Source of the DNA: Paenibacillus tundrae
GTDB lineage: Bacteria; Bacillota; Bacilli; Paenibacillales; Paenibacillaceae
DNA length: 64,000 nucleotides
NCBI RefSeq assembly: GCF_036884255.1
Contig: NZ_CP145605.1
Span: forward strand, 2,542,001 to 2,606,000
Direction: 5' to 3'
In this document: positions 8,244 through 17,265 of the stretch, one piece after another
Numbering within the stretch: the first letter of the stretch is position 1
Layout of the letters: every line of letters begins with the position of its first letter
Program-made: the position numbers and the translations under genes
The notes under the pieces: generated by a model
What the model saw: the letters and a program-made list of their open reading frames with translations, nothing else
Database searches by the model: none
Told to the model about the DNA's origin: nothing

Positions 8244-9701
8244 ATGCAGACGACTAGCCTGGCTTTACATACAGATAAATATCAGATCAATATGATGTAT
8301 GCCCACTGGGTGAATGGAACTCACAAGCGAAAAGCGGTGTTTGAAGCGTATTTCCGCAAGCTCCCGTTTGGAAACGGATATGCTGTTTTTGCCGGATTGG
8401 AACGCATTGTGAATTACATCAGCCAACTTCGCTTTAACATGGACGACATCAAGTATTTATCGAAACAAGAGGAAAATTACGATCCTGTCTTCCTCGAAGA
8501 ATTGCTCCAGTTTTCCTTTCAGGGCACAATTCATTCGATGAAGGAAGGGGCAATCGTATTCCCTGATGAACCGCTTATTCGGGTAGAAGGCTCAATTATG
8601 GAGACGCAACTTGTGGAGACGGCGATACTTAACTTCATGAATTATCAAACATTGATTGCTACAAAGGCATCGCGGATCAAGCAAGTAGCAAACCAAGATA
8701 CCTTGCTCGAATTCGGAACAAGACGTGCACAAGAAGCGGATGCGGCGATCTGGGGAGCACGTGCGTCTTATGTTGCTGGGTTCCATGCCACATCTAATAT
8801 GCTGGCAGGAGAGCGTTTTGGAATCCCAACAGCGGGAACACATGCGCATTCTTGGGTACAGAGCTTCATGAGCGAGCAGGAGGCCTTTGACGTGTATGCC
8901 AAAGTATTACCAGATCAGGTAACCTTGCTGGTAGATACGTTTGATACGTTGAATAGCGGTGTGCCTCATGCGATCAAAACAGCGAAAATGCTGGAGAGTC
9001 AAGGCAAGAGAATGAATGCGATTCGTTTGGATAGTGGTGACTTAGCATATCTATCCATTCAAGCACGTCAAATGCTGGATGAAGCAGGTCTGGATTATGT
9101 GAAAATTGTAGCCTCCAACGATCTGGATGAGAATACCATCTTCAACCTTAAGGCTCAAGGCGCACGCATTGACACTTGGGGCGTCGGTACACAGCTAATT
9201 ACAGCTTCTGACCAGCCTTCTCTCGGCGGCGTATATAAGCTGGTAGAACGTGAAGTTGATGGTGGTGAGATGCTACCTACGCTTAAGATATCAGCTAATC
9301 CTGAAAAAGTATCTACGCCAGGTAAAAAGGAAGTGTTCCGGATCATTGATCCGAAGCATGGCAAAGCAATCGCGGACTATATCTGTTATCCGGGTGAAGA
9401 GCAGCCATTGCAGGGTGGGCCGCTAAAACTGTTCAACCCGCTACACCCTTATCTGAAGAAGACGGTAACCCGCTACGAAGCGATTAACATGCTAGAGCCA
9501 ATCTTCGTGAATGGACGCAAAGTATACGAGTTACCAACCTTAGATGAGATCCGCAGCTACCATCGGGAACAGATGAATCTTTTCTGGCCAGAATATCAGC
9601 GGAAGCTCAATCCAGAGATTTATCGTGTGAACATCAGCCCGGCAGCTTGGAATATGAAACAGAAGCTGATTGCAGAGCATGTTCAATTCACAGAAGAATA
9701 G
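8244..9701 (+). CDS. pncB: Nicotinate phosphoribosyltransferase
   Basis: A 485-aa enzyme of the Preiss-Handler pathway making nicotinate mononucleotide from nicotinate and PRPP. Typical segments are LHTDKYQINMMYAHW at the N-terminus, FEAYFRKLPFGNGYAVFAGL, LLEFGTRRAQ, the GTHAHSW histidine motif and RLDSGDLAYLS. GAGAGG before ATG 8244 decides the start among several in-frame candidates. The 190-base gap from the nicotinamidase-like gene contains a GGAGACT/AGTCTCC inverted repeat (8117-8123, 8171-8177). A terminator follows. Confidence 0.93.
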   Translation: MQTTSLALHTDKYQINMMYAHWVNGTHKRKAVFEAYFRKLPFGNGYAVFAGLERIVNYISQLRFNMDDIKYLSKQEENYDPVFLEELLQFSFQGTIHSMKEGAIVFPDEPLIRVEGSIMETQLVETAILNFMNYQTLIATKASRIKQVANQDTLLEFGTRRAQEADAAIWGARASYVAGFHATSNMLAGERFGIPTAGTHAHSWVQSFMSEQEAFDVYAKVLPDQVTLLVDTFDTLNSGVPHAIKTAKMLESQGKRMNAIRLDSGDLAYLSIQARQMLDEAGLDYVKIVASNDLDENTIFNLKAQGARIDTWGVGTQLITASDQPSLGGVYKLVEREVDGGEMLPTLKISANPEKVSTPGKKEVFRIIDPKHGKAIADYICYPGEEQPLQGGPLKLFNPLHPYLKKTVTRYEAINMLEPIFVNGRKVYELPTLDEIRSYHREQMNLFWPEYQRKLNPEIYRVNISPAAWNMKQKLIAEHVQFTEE

Positions 9702-9716
9702 CGCCTAATATAGAGT

Positions 9717-9757
9717 AAGGCATAACCGGGGAGTTACTCGGCTTATGCCTTTTTTTC
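9717..9757 (+). terminator. Terminator of pncB
   Basis: AAGGCATAA...CGGGG and a matching TTATGCCTT arm, followed by a run of T. Confidence 0.85.
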
Positions 9758-10074
9758 ATCTGCGTGTTCTTTCCTTGGTAGTTGGCGAGCGTGGTATTGA
9801 ACCTAAGTGGTTATGACTTTCATCGAAGTTGTGTGATTCATCATGGACAAGAAGTCAGATGATTACGATATACTACGTGTAACGGAAACTGATAGTAAGC
9901 GGAAATAGCATCATTATTTCTCGGGAAAGCGCAGGAGACGCCAAATCTTGCAATCGATGAGTTCTTAGTTCGACATATCGTACCTCTCTTTACCAAATAA
10001 CTTCACCGATCAGCCGCTGGATTGCTGTTTCAAGCAAACATTCGTGGGGGATGAAAGATAGAGGAGGTGTTCAT
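9758..10074. other. Gene-poor stretch
   Basis: About 320 bases between the pncB terminator and the next gene. I see no ORF with a ribosome binding site, no clear promoter and no repeat; only the AGGAGGTG site of the downstream gene near 10062-10069 is evident. Confidence 0.5.
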
Positions 10075-10725
10075 ATGAGATGGGTTTTAGGATTAGTATG
10101 GGTGGTTTTTATCATTTATGCTTGGTTATGGGCACCAGGACAGCCACCTGGCAATGACCCCATATTTGGAGAATTGATTACGATGCAGAGCAGGGAGCCG
10201 TGGCTACTTGTCGTATTTTCGTGGCTGGGGATATTCCCCGCGATCTATGCTTGCTTATTATTACGGACATCACCTCAAGAGCGAGGCAGTCGCTTTCCGG
10301 CATGGCCGTTCGTTATACTATCGTTTGGGTTGGGAGCATTTGCGCTGTTACCTTATTTCGCGTGGGTCTCAGCACATAAGTTAACTCCAGCACACACAAG
10401 CTTATCCTTCGGCAATGGTCGTAGGACAGGTATTCGTCGATTGGCAGGAAATAAGTTAACGCATGGGATTTTGCTGTTATTGACCCTCGGGACGTTTTTT
10501 TATGGGCTGACACAGGGGAACGTCGAAGCATATGTGGAAGCGTTCAGTCAATCCTCATTTGTACACATTATGACTATTGACTTTGTCATACTGTCCCTGC
10601 TATCTGTGCTTGCCATATATAGAGATGCCGTAATTAGTAGACGTTCACAGGCTTGGGCTTGGATCGGTCTTATTCCACTAGTCGGGCCGTTAGTATACCT
10701 TTTAACGAGTAACAGACAGAATTAA
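10075..10725 (+). CDS. Multi-pass membrane protein of unknown function
   Basis: A 216-aa protein with about six hydrophobic segments (near residues 3-22, 45-65, 80-100, 125-143, 160-180 and 195-210). No conserved catalytic motif is evident and I do not recognise the family with confidence. An AGGAGGTG site lies six bases before ATG 10075, which decides the start over ATG 10051. The gene is flanked by gaps of about 320 and 160 bases, so it is probably monocistronic. Confidence 0.75.
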   Translation: MRWVLGLVWVVFIIYAWLWAPGQPPGNDPIFGELITMQSREPWLLVVFSWLGIFPAIYACLLLRTSPQERGSRFPAWPFVILSFGLGAFALLPYFAWVSAHKLTPAHTSLSFGNGRRTGIRRLAGNKLTHGILLLLTLGTFFYGLTQGNVEAYVEAFSQSSFVHIMTIDFVILSLLSVLAIYRDAVISRRSQAWAWIGLIPLVGPLVYLLTSNRQN

Positions 10726-10884
10726 GCAGTAAAGTGAATTAAGGGCTCGCTAACCGGGAAAACGAAACTTATGAATTATTGTGATGAATAATTCACTACA
10801 TGAATTGAATTTCATTTCCTTAACTGCTTCATGAAATGAGCTACTCCAAAAATAAAAGAAAAAAAACAATAGGAGACGATAACG

Positions 10885-11898
10885 ATGGAGAACACTTTTC
10901 CAGCATACGTAGTTCGAAAAGAACAAGATGGGGAGGTCAAGGCTTCCATAGAACAGCTTAGAAAAGAGGATTTGCCTAACGGAGACGTTACACTACAGGT
11001 TCAATACTCTAGTGTCAATTATAAGGATGGACTTGCTACGATTGAAAAAGGAGGCGCTGTGCGTGAATATCCTATAGTGCCGGGCATAGACCTCGCGGGA
11101 ACGGTGGAGGAATCTGTGAGCGGACGATTTGCCCCAGGTGACCGTGTAATCAGTACGGGGTATGAACCGGGAGTATCTCACTTTGGTGGCTATAGCCGGT
11201 ATGCACGTCTCCGTAGTGAATGGCTGGTTCCACTGCCACCAGGTCTCAGTGAAAAAGAAGCCATGGCGATTGGAACAGCAGGTTTTACCGCAGCACTTTC
11301 TGTCGATGCCCTGGTTCAAGCGGGTGTAACCCCTGAGATGGGCAAAATTTTGGTGACAGGTGCAACGGGTGGTGTGGGGAGCATGGCAGTAGCCATCCTA
11401 GCAAAGCTAGGATATGAGGTGACTGCCAGCACAGGCAAAAAGGATAAGCAAGCGCAGCTGCTTCGAGATTTAGGTGCTTCACACATCATTTCACGAGAAG
11501 AAGCAGACATGCCAGCCAAAGGAGCATTGGGCAAGCAATTGTGGGCAGGCGTAGTTGATCCTGTTGGAGGCTCAGCGCTGGCTGAACGGTTAAAACAGAT
11601 CCAGTACGGAGGAGTGGTTGCCGTTTCGGGATTAACCGGGGGGACAGCATTTGAGTCAACGGTGCTTCCATTTATTTTACGAGGCATTCAGCTCATAGGT
11701 ATTGATTCGGTATATTGCCCTATGGAACGTCGGGAACGGTTATGGAAGCTGCTTGGTGGTGAGTGGAAGCCAGATCGTGCACTTGAACTAGGCATTCAAG
11801 AGATTACATGGGGTCAGTTGCCTCAGACATTGGGAGCGATTTTGCAAGGAGAAGCTGTTGGGCGCACGGTTGTAAATACAATGGAGACATCACTTTAA
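10885..11898 (+). CDS. YhdH/YhfP-type quinone oxidoreductase (MDR family)
   Basis: A 337-aa NADPH-dependent medium-chain reductase. The substrate domain contains SVNYKDGLATI and VPGIDLAGTV, and the Rossmann domain has GATGGVGSMAVAILAKLGY. The family lacks zinc and includes acrylyl-CoA reductase (YhdH). It probably reduces an activated alkene; the physiological substrate is unknown. AGGAGACG precedes ATG 10885. Confidence 0.88.
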   Translation: MENTFPAYVVRKEQDGEVKASIEQLRKEDLPNGDVTLQVQYSSVNYKDGLATIEKGGAVREYPIVPGIDLAGTVEESVSGRFAPGDRVISTGYEPGVSHFGGYSRYARLRSEWLVPLPPGLSEKEAMAIGTAGFTAALSVDALVQAGVTPEMGKILVTGATGGVGSMAVAILAKLGYEVTASTGKKDKQAQLLRDLGASHIISREEADMPAKGALGKQLWAGVVDPVGGSALAERLKQIQYGGVVAVSGLTGGTAFESTVLPFILRGIQLIGIDSVYCPMERRERLWKLLGGEWKPDRALELGIQEITWGQLPQTLGAILQGEAVGRTVVNTMETSL

Positions 11899-11990
11899 TT
11901 ATTGAAATCATCGAATAAGATTCGATTCTCTTAGACATGCTAACGCTACCATACGATCTCACAGCATCGTGACGGAAGGGAAGAGGTAGC

Positions 11991-12545
11991 GTGGATACTA
12001 GAACTCAAGATCGATTACCTAAAATGAAGCCATATGCACTTGCAAGAACAGGCCTCATGTTAGCATTAAGCATTTTGTTGCTGGTAGGTTGTTCTTCATC
12101 CTCCACTTCACAGGAAGTTAAAATCTATTCCGGGCAAGCTACAAACGAAGGGAATATCCGCGCACAATCGCAGGGGCATGGTCTGAACGGAGCTTTTATT
12201 CAAGAGTTGGATCGGGCGTTCAACGAAAAAGGCATAAAGCTGATGAATAACATGTCTGCTGATGACGGTGAGGGTGGAATAACGTACATGTATCTGCTAA
12301 ACGGAAGCGGAAGGCATGTTGTAAAAGTTCATATTTTTGGCGATGATCATAAGCGGACACTTCGCATGAAAGAAATGTATGGCAACGCTGAGGATCAGGC
12401 TGTATTGCAGAATGTATTAGGCAAGACATCGATTCGAAGTAAAGGATATGTATCTATGGTCTACACTGCTTCAGGTGGGCAAAAGGATGTCTACGAGGAT
12501 GAAGTATTGCAGGTGTTCGATCATATGTTATATAAGTTGGACTAA
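11991..12545 (+). CDS. Putative lipoprotein
   Basis: A 184-aa protein with a lipoprotein signal: hydrophobic segment ALSILLLVG followed by Cys (LVGC lipobox near residues 31-34) and a Ser-rich linker. The mature part has no motif I recognise. GTG 11991 follows GGGAAGAGG; an internal ATG 11 codons later would also leave an intact signal peptide. It probably sits on the outer face of the membrane. Function is not known. Confidence 0.8.
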   Translation: MDTRTQDRLPKMKPYALARTGLMLALSILLLVGCSSSSTSQEVKIYSGQATNEGNIRAQSQGHGLNGAFIQELDRAFNEKGIKLMNNMSADDGEGGITYMYLLNGSGRHVVKVHIFGDDHKRTLRMKEMYGNAEDQAVLQNVLGKTSIRSKGYVSMVYTASGGQKDVYEDEVLQVFDHMLYKLD

Positions 12546-12635
12546 AATATGACTGTTTTCTTCGTTTCCGTGTGAACATTACGTTGGATTGACCGAACAT
12601 AGCTCGGATGACGTAATTAAAATAAAACAAAACAA

Positions 12636-12667
12636 TGAAAACCCGTCTGAGTGCTCAGGCGGGTTTG
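12636..12667. terminator. Bidirectional terminator, lipoprotein gene / moaB
   Basis: AAAACCCGTCTGAGTGCTCAGGCGGGTTT-like hairpin (ACCCGcCTGAG type stem) with A tract on the left and T on the right. It lies between convergent genes and overlaps the last codons of moaB. Confidence 0.75.
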
Positions 12668-13173
12668 TATATTTCTCGCATTACATGTCGTAACTCAGGC
12701 AAAATAAGCTTTTCCATAGCCAGCTTGACGGCTCCTCTGGAACCTGGCATAGAGAACACGGCTGTACGTCCAATCGTTCCTGCCACGGCACGGCTAAGAA
12801 TAGCTGCAGATCCAATATCCTCCGTATAACTAAGGAAGCGGAAGATCTCACCGAATCCTGGCAACTCCTTATCTAACAGTGAAGATACAGCCTCATATGT
12901 CGTATCCCTAGGTGCAATGCCAGTTCCTCCGCTGAGCAGCACTGCTTCTATATCATCACGAACAGCTGCATCCTGCAGGATTGCTCGAATCTGATCGGAT
13001 TCATCAGGTGTGATGATGTAGTCGATAACTTGGTAGCCCGCTTCAGACAAGAGCTGATGCATAAGCTGACCGCTTGTATCCGTATCCTTCGTCCGAGTAT
13101 CCGAGACCGTAACAATCATACATGAAACCGTGTTAGGGGCTTCCTGGCGATGTTGTTCCACTGAATTAATCAT
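12655..13173 (-). CDS. moaB: MoaB/MogA-type molybdenum cofactor biosynthesis protein
   Basis: A 172-aa protein with the MoCF-binding fold: TVSDTRTKDTDTSG near residue 24, the LSGGTGIAPRDTT motif near residue 85 and the FSMPGSRGAVKLAMEKLI segment. The family adenylates molybdopterin before metal insertion. No other moa/moe genes are adjacent, so it stands alone, divergent from the CobW-like gene. GGAGGATC precedes the start. High confidence in family, moderate in physiological role. Confidence 0.9.
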   Translation of the reverse strand: MINSVEQHRQEAPNTVSCMIVTVSDTRTKDTDTSGQLMHQLLSEAGYQVIDYIITPDESDQIRAILQDAAVRDDIEAVLLSGGTGIAPRDTTYEAVSSLLDKELPGFGEIFRFLSYTEDIGSAAILSRAVAGTIGRTAVFSMPGSRGAVKLAMEKLILPELRHVMREIYKPA

Positions 13174-13345
13174 CTTAAATGATCCTCCTCATTTCATGTC
13201 TCCATAGCATAGACCATCCAGCGAAATCAGGCAATGCGAAGAGTACAGGGGCACGTACATATTGCAAAGCGAATCCTACTTGGTGTACACTCGCTAGGAT
13301 AGAAATTGATTATATTCGATAGTCAGGCTAAAGAGGTGTATAACA

Positions 13346-14518
13346 ATGAATGAAACTGTTGTAAAAAATCATTCCATCCCTGTATATATATTGTCAGGCT
13401 TTTTGGGAAGCGGTAAGACAACCCTGCTCGTTCAATTGATTGAACATTGGAAGCAACAAGGATTACGACCTGCTGTTGTTATGAATGAGTTAGGTGAAGT
13501 GAATTTAGATGGACAAGTTGTGGATTCCTCCGTTCCGATGACCGAAATGCTGGGTGGATGTATATGCTGCACGGTACGTGGGGACTTAGGACTGCAGCTT
13601 GCTGAACTTGTGCAGACAGAATCGCCCGATGTTATTATTATCGAGGCAACGGGAGCAGCCAATCCAATGGAAATTCTCGATGCAGTAACGGAAACGTCAC
13701 TGTACATGCGTATAGAGCTGAAGAGCTTGATCACTGTAGTAGATGCTGCACATTTGTCTGGATTATATCTGGAGCAGAAGGGTCAGACATACAAGTTGAT
13801 GCAAGAACAGATTCGCTGTGCGTCTGTATTACTATTGAACAAAATAGATCGTGTGAACGAGCAGGAACTGGACAACTTGAAGCAATTACTCGCGAAATGG
13901 AATGCTTTTGCCCCGGTCATCCCAACCGTTAAATGTGAGGTCGATCTAGATATGTTGCTTCAAAGTGGCGCTACTGTCCACGGAAGTGCATCACATAGTG
14001 AATCAGAGCAGCATCACAGTGAAGAACAACATGTCCATACGGAAGCCTGTGCAGCACATGGATGTAACCATGGACAGCATAAATTATCGCCGGATAATCC
14101 GGTAGGGCATGATCACTCTCATGAGAAATCCGATGATTCTCACGGTGACCATTCTCATAATCAAAACGATAAACAAAACCATGATCATAAGCATGACAAT
14201 CATCATCAGCCTCATCCGCATGCATCACATGAACATGTGATGGTATACACGCATTATTTCAGTGCGCCGGTAAATAGTGAAGCATTTGAATCCTTTGTGT
14301 CACAATTGCCACGGGATGTGTATCGTGCTAAGGGAATTTTGACTTTTAGCGATACAGCTAGCCGGTTCTGGTTCCAATATGCTTATCGTGAGTCAGACTA
14401 TATGAAAATCACCCCTCAGGGAGATGTACCTAATGTTGCGGTGTTCATCGGTGAGCATTTTGATCAAACCATTATCCGAAACCAGTTATTGGCACTCGAA
14501 GCGGTAAAAACAGGGTAA
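13346..14518 (+). CDS. CobW/COG0523 GTPase with His-rich metal-binding insert
   Basis: A 390-aa G3E GTPase. Walker A GFLGSGKTT is at residues 18-26 and the family CxCC motif at C72, C74 and C75. A very His/Asp-rich insert spans about residues 215-300, before the C-terminal CobW domain. COG0523 proteins are GTP-driven metallochaperones for zinc, cobalt, nickel or iron. The insert suggests metal storage or delivery. The next gene is a Cys-rich metal-binding protein. No Zur-type operator was seen upstream. AAAGAGGTG precedes ATG 13346. Confidence 0.9.
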   Translation: MNETVVKNHSIPVYILSGFLGSGKTTLLVQLIEHWKQQGLRPAVVMNELGEVNLDGQVVDSSVPMTEMLGGCICCTVRGDLGLQLAELVQTESPDVIIIEATGAANPMEILDAVTETSLYMRIELKSLITVVDAAHLSGLYLEQKGQTYKLMQEQIRCASVLLLNKIDRVNEQELDNLKQLLAKWNAFAPVIPTVKCEVDLDMLLQSGATVHGSASHSESEQHHSEEQHVHTEACAAHGCNHGQHKLSPDNPVGHDHSHEKSDDSHGDHSHNQNDKQNHDHKHDNHHQPHPHASHEHVMVYTHYFSAPVNSEAFESFVSQLPRDVYRAKGILTFSDTASRFWFQYAYRESDYMKITPQGDVPNVAVFIGEHFDQTIIRNQLLALEAVKTG

Positions 14519-14585
14519 TGATTCAAGGATCCTCCAGGCTGGGTATTAAGAAGCATAGGAAACTTTGCCTGGGAGGTAACTTTAA

Positions 14586-14924
14586 ATGACACAACAACAA
14601 ATTCAACAATGTATTGATGCTTGCCTGGAGTCCATGAATGCTTGCAACGTATGTTACATATCAAGCTTGAAAGAATATGATCTAGCCATGTTGCGTGATT
14701 GCATTCGTTTGAGTCGAGAATGTGCAGAGATCTGTGGCTTTGCTGCACAAGCGATGACACGCGGAAGTGATTTTATCGCTGAGATTTGCGATTTATGTGT
14801 AAAAGCATGTGAAGCCTGCGCGGCGGAATGTGAGAAGCATAAACATGATCACTGCCAAGCCTGCGCTGAAGCTTGCCGTAAATGTGCAGAGGCGTGCCGC
14901 ATGATGGCGTTAGTCGTGGCATAA
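14586..14924 (+). CDS. Four-helix-bundle Cys-rich copper-binding protein (DUF326/YhjQ type)
   Basis: A 112-aa protein with 17 cysteines spaced every three or four residues along predicted helices (C9, C13, C20, C23, C39, C46, C50, C68, C71, C75, C78, C82, C90, C93, C97, C100, C104). This is the pattern of DUF326 and cytosolic copper-storage (Csp) proteins, which line a helical bundle with thiolates. The KHKHDHC segment adds histidines. No signal peptide is seen, so it is cytosolic. GGGAGGT precedes the ATG. The neighbouring CobW-like gene supports a metal-handling pair. Confidence 0.85.
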   Translation: MTQQQIQQCIDACLESMNACNVCYISSLKEYDLAMLRDCIRLSRECAEICGFAAQAMTRGSDFIAEICDLCVKACEACAAECEKHKHDHCQACAEACRKCAEACRMMALVVA

Positions 14925-14955
14925 TCGTATGTAACTAAATAACAGATTTAGCCTA

Positions 14956-15027
14956 GTCCCCTTAAAGCAAATGACGTTTGCAGAGCATCTACGTAGATGT
15001 GTAAACGTTATCTCTCAAGGGGATTTT
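14956..15027 (+). terminator. Long hairpin, probable terminator after the Cys-rich gene
   Basis: An outer TCCCCTT/AAGGGGA stem encloses an ACGTTT/AAACGT helix and an inner CATCTACGTAGATG palindrome; GATTTT follows. The T tract is short, so a structured RNA role is not excluded. Confidence 0.55.
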
Positions 15028-15164
15028 CTGATGTAAACGTTGAAAGTTTGGAGACCCATGATACATCTAGAGCATAGGTCGTGCGAAATTGTACAACAAA
15101 GATAAAATGTTGGAAGTAAGGTTTACCAGTTGCCAAAGCAGGTCTCAGTCTGTATAATGATGGC

Positions 15165-15490
15165 AATGAATTGAAACTTACCAATATCTGTGATCAGGAG
15201 AGTAACCAGACCCATACATGACAGCGAGCCGGAGCGGGTGGAAGCCGGTATGAAATGATCTGTGTGAAACGCACCTGTGAGATGGTTGTCCGAAGTGATG
15301 TTTACATGTCTGCAGCATTGTAATTCATCAGTGTGAGGGTAATCCGGCATGCGACCGTTAATCGCACCGAGCGGAGCAGTAGTAGGACGAATCATTCGTG
15401 TACCTAGATACTGTTCACTTAGAGTGGTACCGCGGGAACTGTGAATAATAGCTCTCGTCTCTTGTTATAGGAGACGGGGGCTTTTTTGTT
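15165..15490 (+). promoter_or_regulatory. T-box riboswitch for argS (arginine specifier)
   Basis: The T-box core TGGTACCGCG is within 15421-15436, followed by a terminator hairpin (15450-15487, GCTCTCGTCTC with GAGACGGGGGC then TTTTTT). Stem I shows the conserved GAGC...GGGTGG...CCGG core (15219-15250), and a candidate specifier codon CGC (Arg) at 15270-15272 after GTGTGAAA. Uncharged tRNA-Arg would stabilise the antiterminator and switch on argS. The 5' limit is approximate. Confidence 0.9.
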
Positions 15491-15533
15491 TTGTAATTTA
15501 CGTATATTTATTAAAGATCAAGGAGTGTTTTAT

Positions 15534-17261
15534 ATGTTGAAAAAGCATGCTGCTTCACATATTGCCCCCTTAGCAGGGCTTGAAGAAGCAGAGGTGTTCA
15601 AGCTTTTGGAAGTACCGCCGCAACAGGAGATGGGGGATATTGCGTTTCCGTGTTTTGTGTTAGCTAAGTCGTTGAAAAAGGCTCCCGTAGCCATCGCAAC
15701 GGAGATTGCGAGTGCATTGCAATCGGATATTCTTGAGGCTGTTCCAGCAGGGCCGTATGTCAACATCCGATTTAAACGGGAGAAGCTGGCAGCGGAGCTG
15801 CTGCAGGAGTTGGGGCAGCCTGGATTTGGCAAACTTGAGGAAGGTAATGCTGCTAAGGTTGTGATTGATATGTCCTCTCCCAATATTGCCAAACCGTTTG
15901 GCGTCGGACACCTGCGTTCAACAGTCATTGGAGCTGCGTTATATCGTCTGTATAATGAAGCGGGTTATAACGCGGTGAGTGTTAATCATCTTGGGGACTG
16001 GGGTACCCAGTTTGGCAAACAGATTGCGGCTTACAAACGGTGGGGAAACGAATCTGCTCTACAGGCAGAACCAATCCGCACTTCGCTTGAATTATATGTT
16101 CGTTTTCACGACGAGGCTGAACATGATCCCTCTTTGGAGATTGAGGCAAGAGATTGGTTCCGCAAGCTTGAGCAAGGGGATGAAGAAGCTAAGCAGCTAT
16201 GGGCTTTTTTCGTTGAAGTAAGCATGAAGGAATTCGATCGAATGTATGAGCGTTTAAACGTTCAGTTTGACCACACGCTTGGTGAGAGCTTTTACAACGA
16301 TAAGATGGGTGCCGTCGTAGATGAACTCCGAGCGAAAGGATTGCCGGAAGAGAGTGATGGAGCACTTGTCGTAAGGCTGGAAGAAGAGAATATGCCACCT
16401 TGCTTAATTATCAAAAAAGACGGAACAACGATCTATCCAACAAGGGACTTAGCCACGGCAATATATCGGCATGATGTAATGAAAGCGGACAAGATGTTGT
16501 ATGTGGTTGGAGGTGAGCAAAAGCTGCACTTCAATCAGGTGTTCGCGGTGTTATCCCGGATGGGTCATGACTGGTCTGCAAATTGTGAGCATATTCCTTT
16601 TGGTCTCATGCGTTTCGAAGGACGGAAAATGTCTACTCGTCGTGGTAAGGTCGTCTTTTTACAAGAAGTATTAGATGAAGCGGTCTCCCGTGCAATGCAG
16701 ATCATACAGGAGAAGAACCCCAACTTGCCTAATCCGCAGGAGGTTGCGGAGGCAGTAGGTGTAGGCGCAATCGTATTTGGAGATGTAAGCAACAATCGTC
16801 TGAATGATATCGATTTTTCGTTGGAAGATGCGGTGAGCTTTGAAGGTGAGACGGGGCCATATGTGCAATATGCCTATGCTCGAATTAAGAGTGTGCTGGC
16901 TAAGGCGAGCGAAGTTGGCGAAACGGAGAAAGATCTTGAAGAGAAGCTAACAGCGATTGATCACGAAAGCAACAGCACGAAGCAGAAAGTAACCACGAGT
17001 GAACCAACTTGGACGTTGTTAAAACTGCTGGCTAATTATCCTGAATTTTTGAGCAAAGCCGTGCAACGCAATGAGCCTTCCGTCATAGCCAAATATGCAA
17101 TTGATGTTGCACAGGCATTTAACCGGTTCTATCATGCAGAACGGATCGCGGACGCGCCACTTGAAGAAAGAGCTTTCCGGTTAGCGTTAACGGAACGTAC
17201 GGCTGAGCGTTTGGCACACAGTTTAAACTTGCTCGGTGTGAAAGCACCAGAACGGATGTGA
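15534..17261 (+). CDS. argS: Arginyl-tRNA synthetase
   Basis: A 575-aa class I synthetase. The HIGH-type motif is GVGHLRST (about residues 122-129), the KMSKS-type loop is KMSTR (about 366), and an anticodon-binding DALR domain ends the protein (AFNRFYHAERI, LLGVKAPERM). It charges tRNA-Arg. AAGGAGTG before ATG 15534 fixes the start; an upstream in-frame TTG at 15486 lies within the riboswitch terminator T tract. Expression is under the T-box directly upstream. Confidence 0.96.
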   Translation: MLKKHAASHIAPLAGLEEAEVFKLLEVPPQQEMGDIAFPCFVLAKSLKKAPVAIATEIASALQSDILEAVPAGPYVNIRFKREKLAAELLQELGQPGFGKLEEGNAAKVVIDMSSPNIAKPFGVGHLRSTVIGAALYRLYNEAGYNAVSVNHLGDWGTQFGKQIAAYKRWGNESALQAEPIRTSLELYVRFHDEAEHDPSLEIEARDWFRKLEQGDEEAKQLWAFFVEVSMKEFDRMYERLNVQFDHTLGESFYNDKMGAVVDELRAKGLPEESDGALVVRLEEENMPPCLIIKKDGTTIYPTRDLATAIYRHDVMKADKMLYVVGGEQKLHFNQVFAVLSRMGHDWSANCEHIPFGLMRFEGRKMSTRRGKVVFLQEVLDEAVSRAMQIIQEKNPNLPNPQEVAEAVGVGAIVFGDVSNNRLNDIDFSLEDAVSFEGETGPYVQYAYARIKSVLAKASEVGETEKDLEEKLTAIDHESNSTKQKVTTSEPTWTLLKLLANYPEFLSKAVQRNEPSVIAKYAIDVAQAFNRFYHAERIADAPLEERAFRLALTERTAERLAHSLNLLGVKAPERM

Positions 17262-17265
17262 TAAC

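Noticed and set aside
14956..15027. Riboswitch after the Cys-rich metal-binding gene
   Set aside because: It is a simple long hairpin without a conserved aptamer motif I recognise, and the T-box that controls argS starts clearly downstream.
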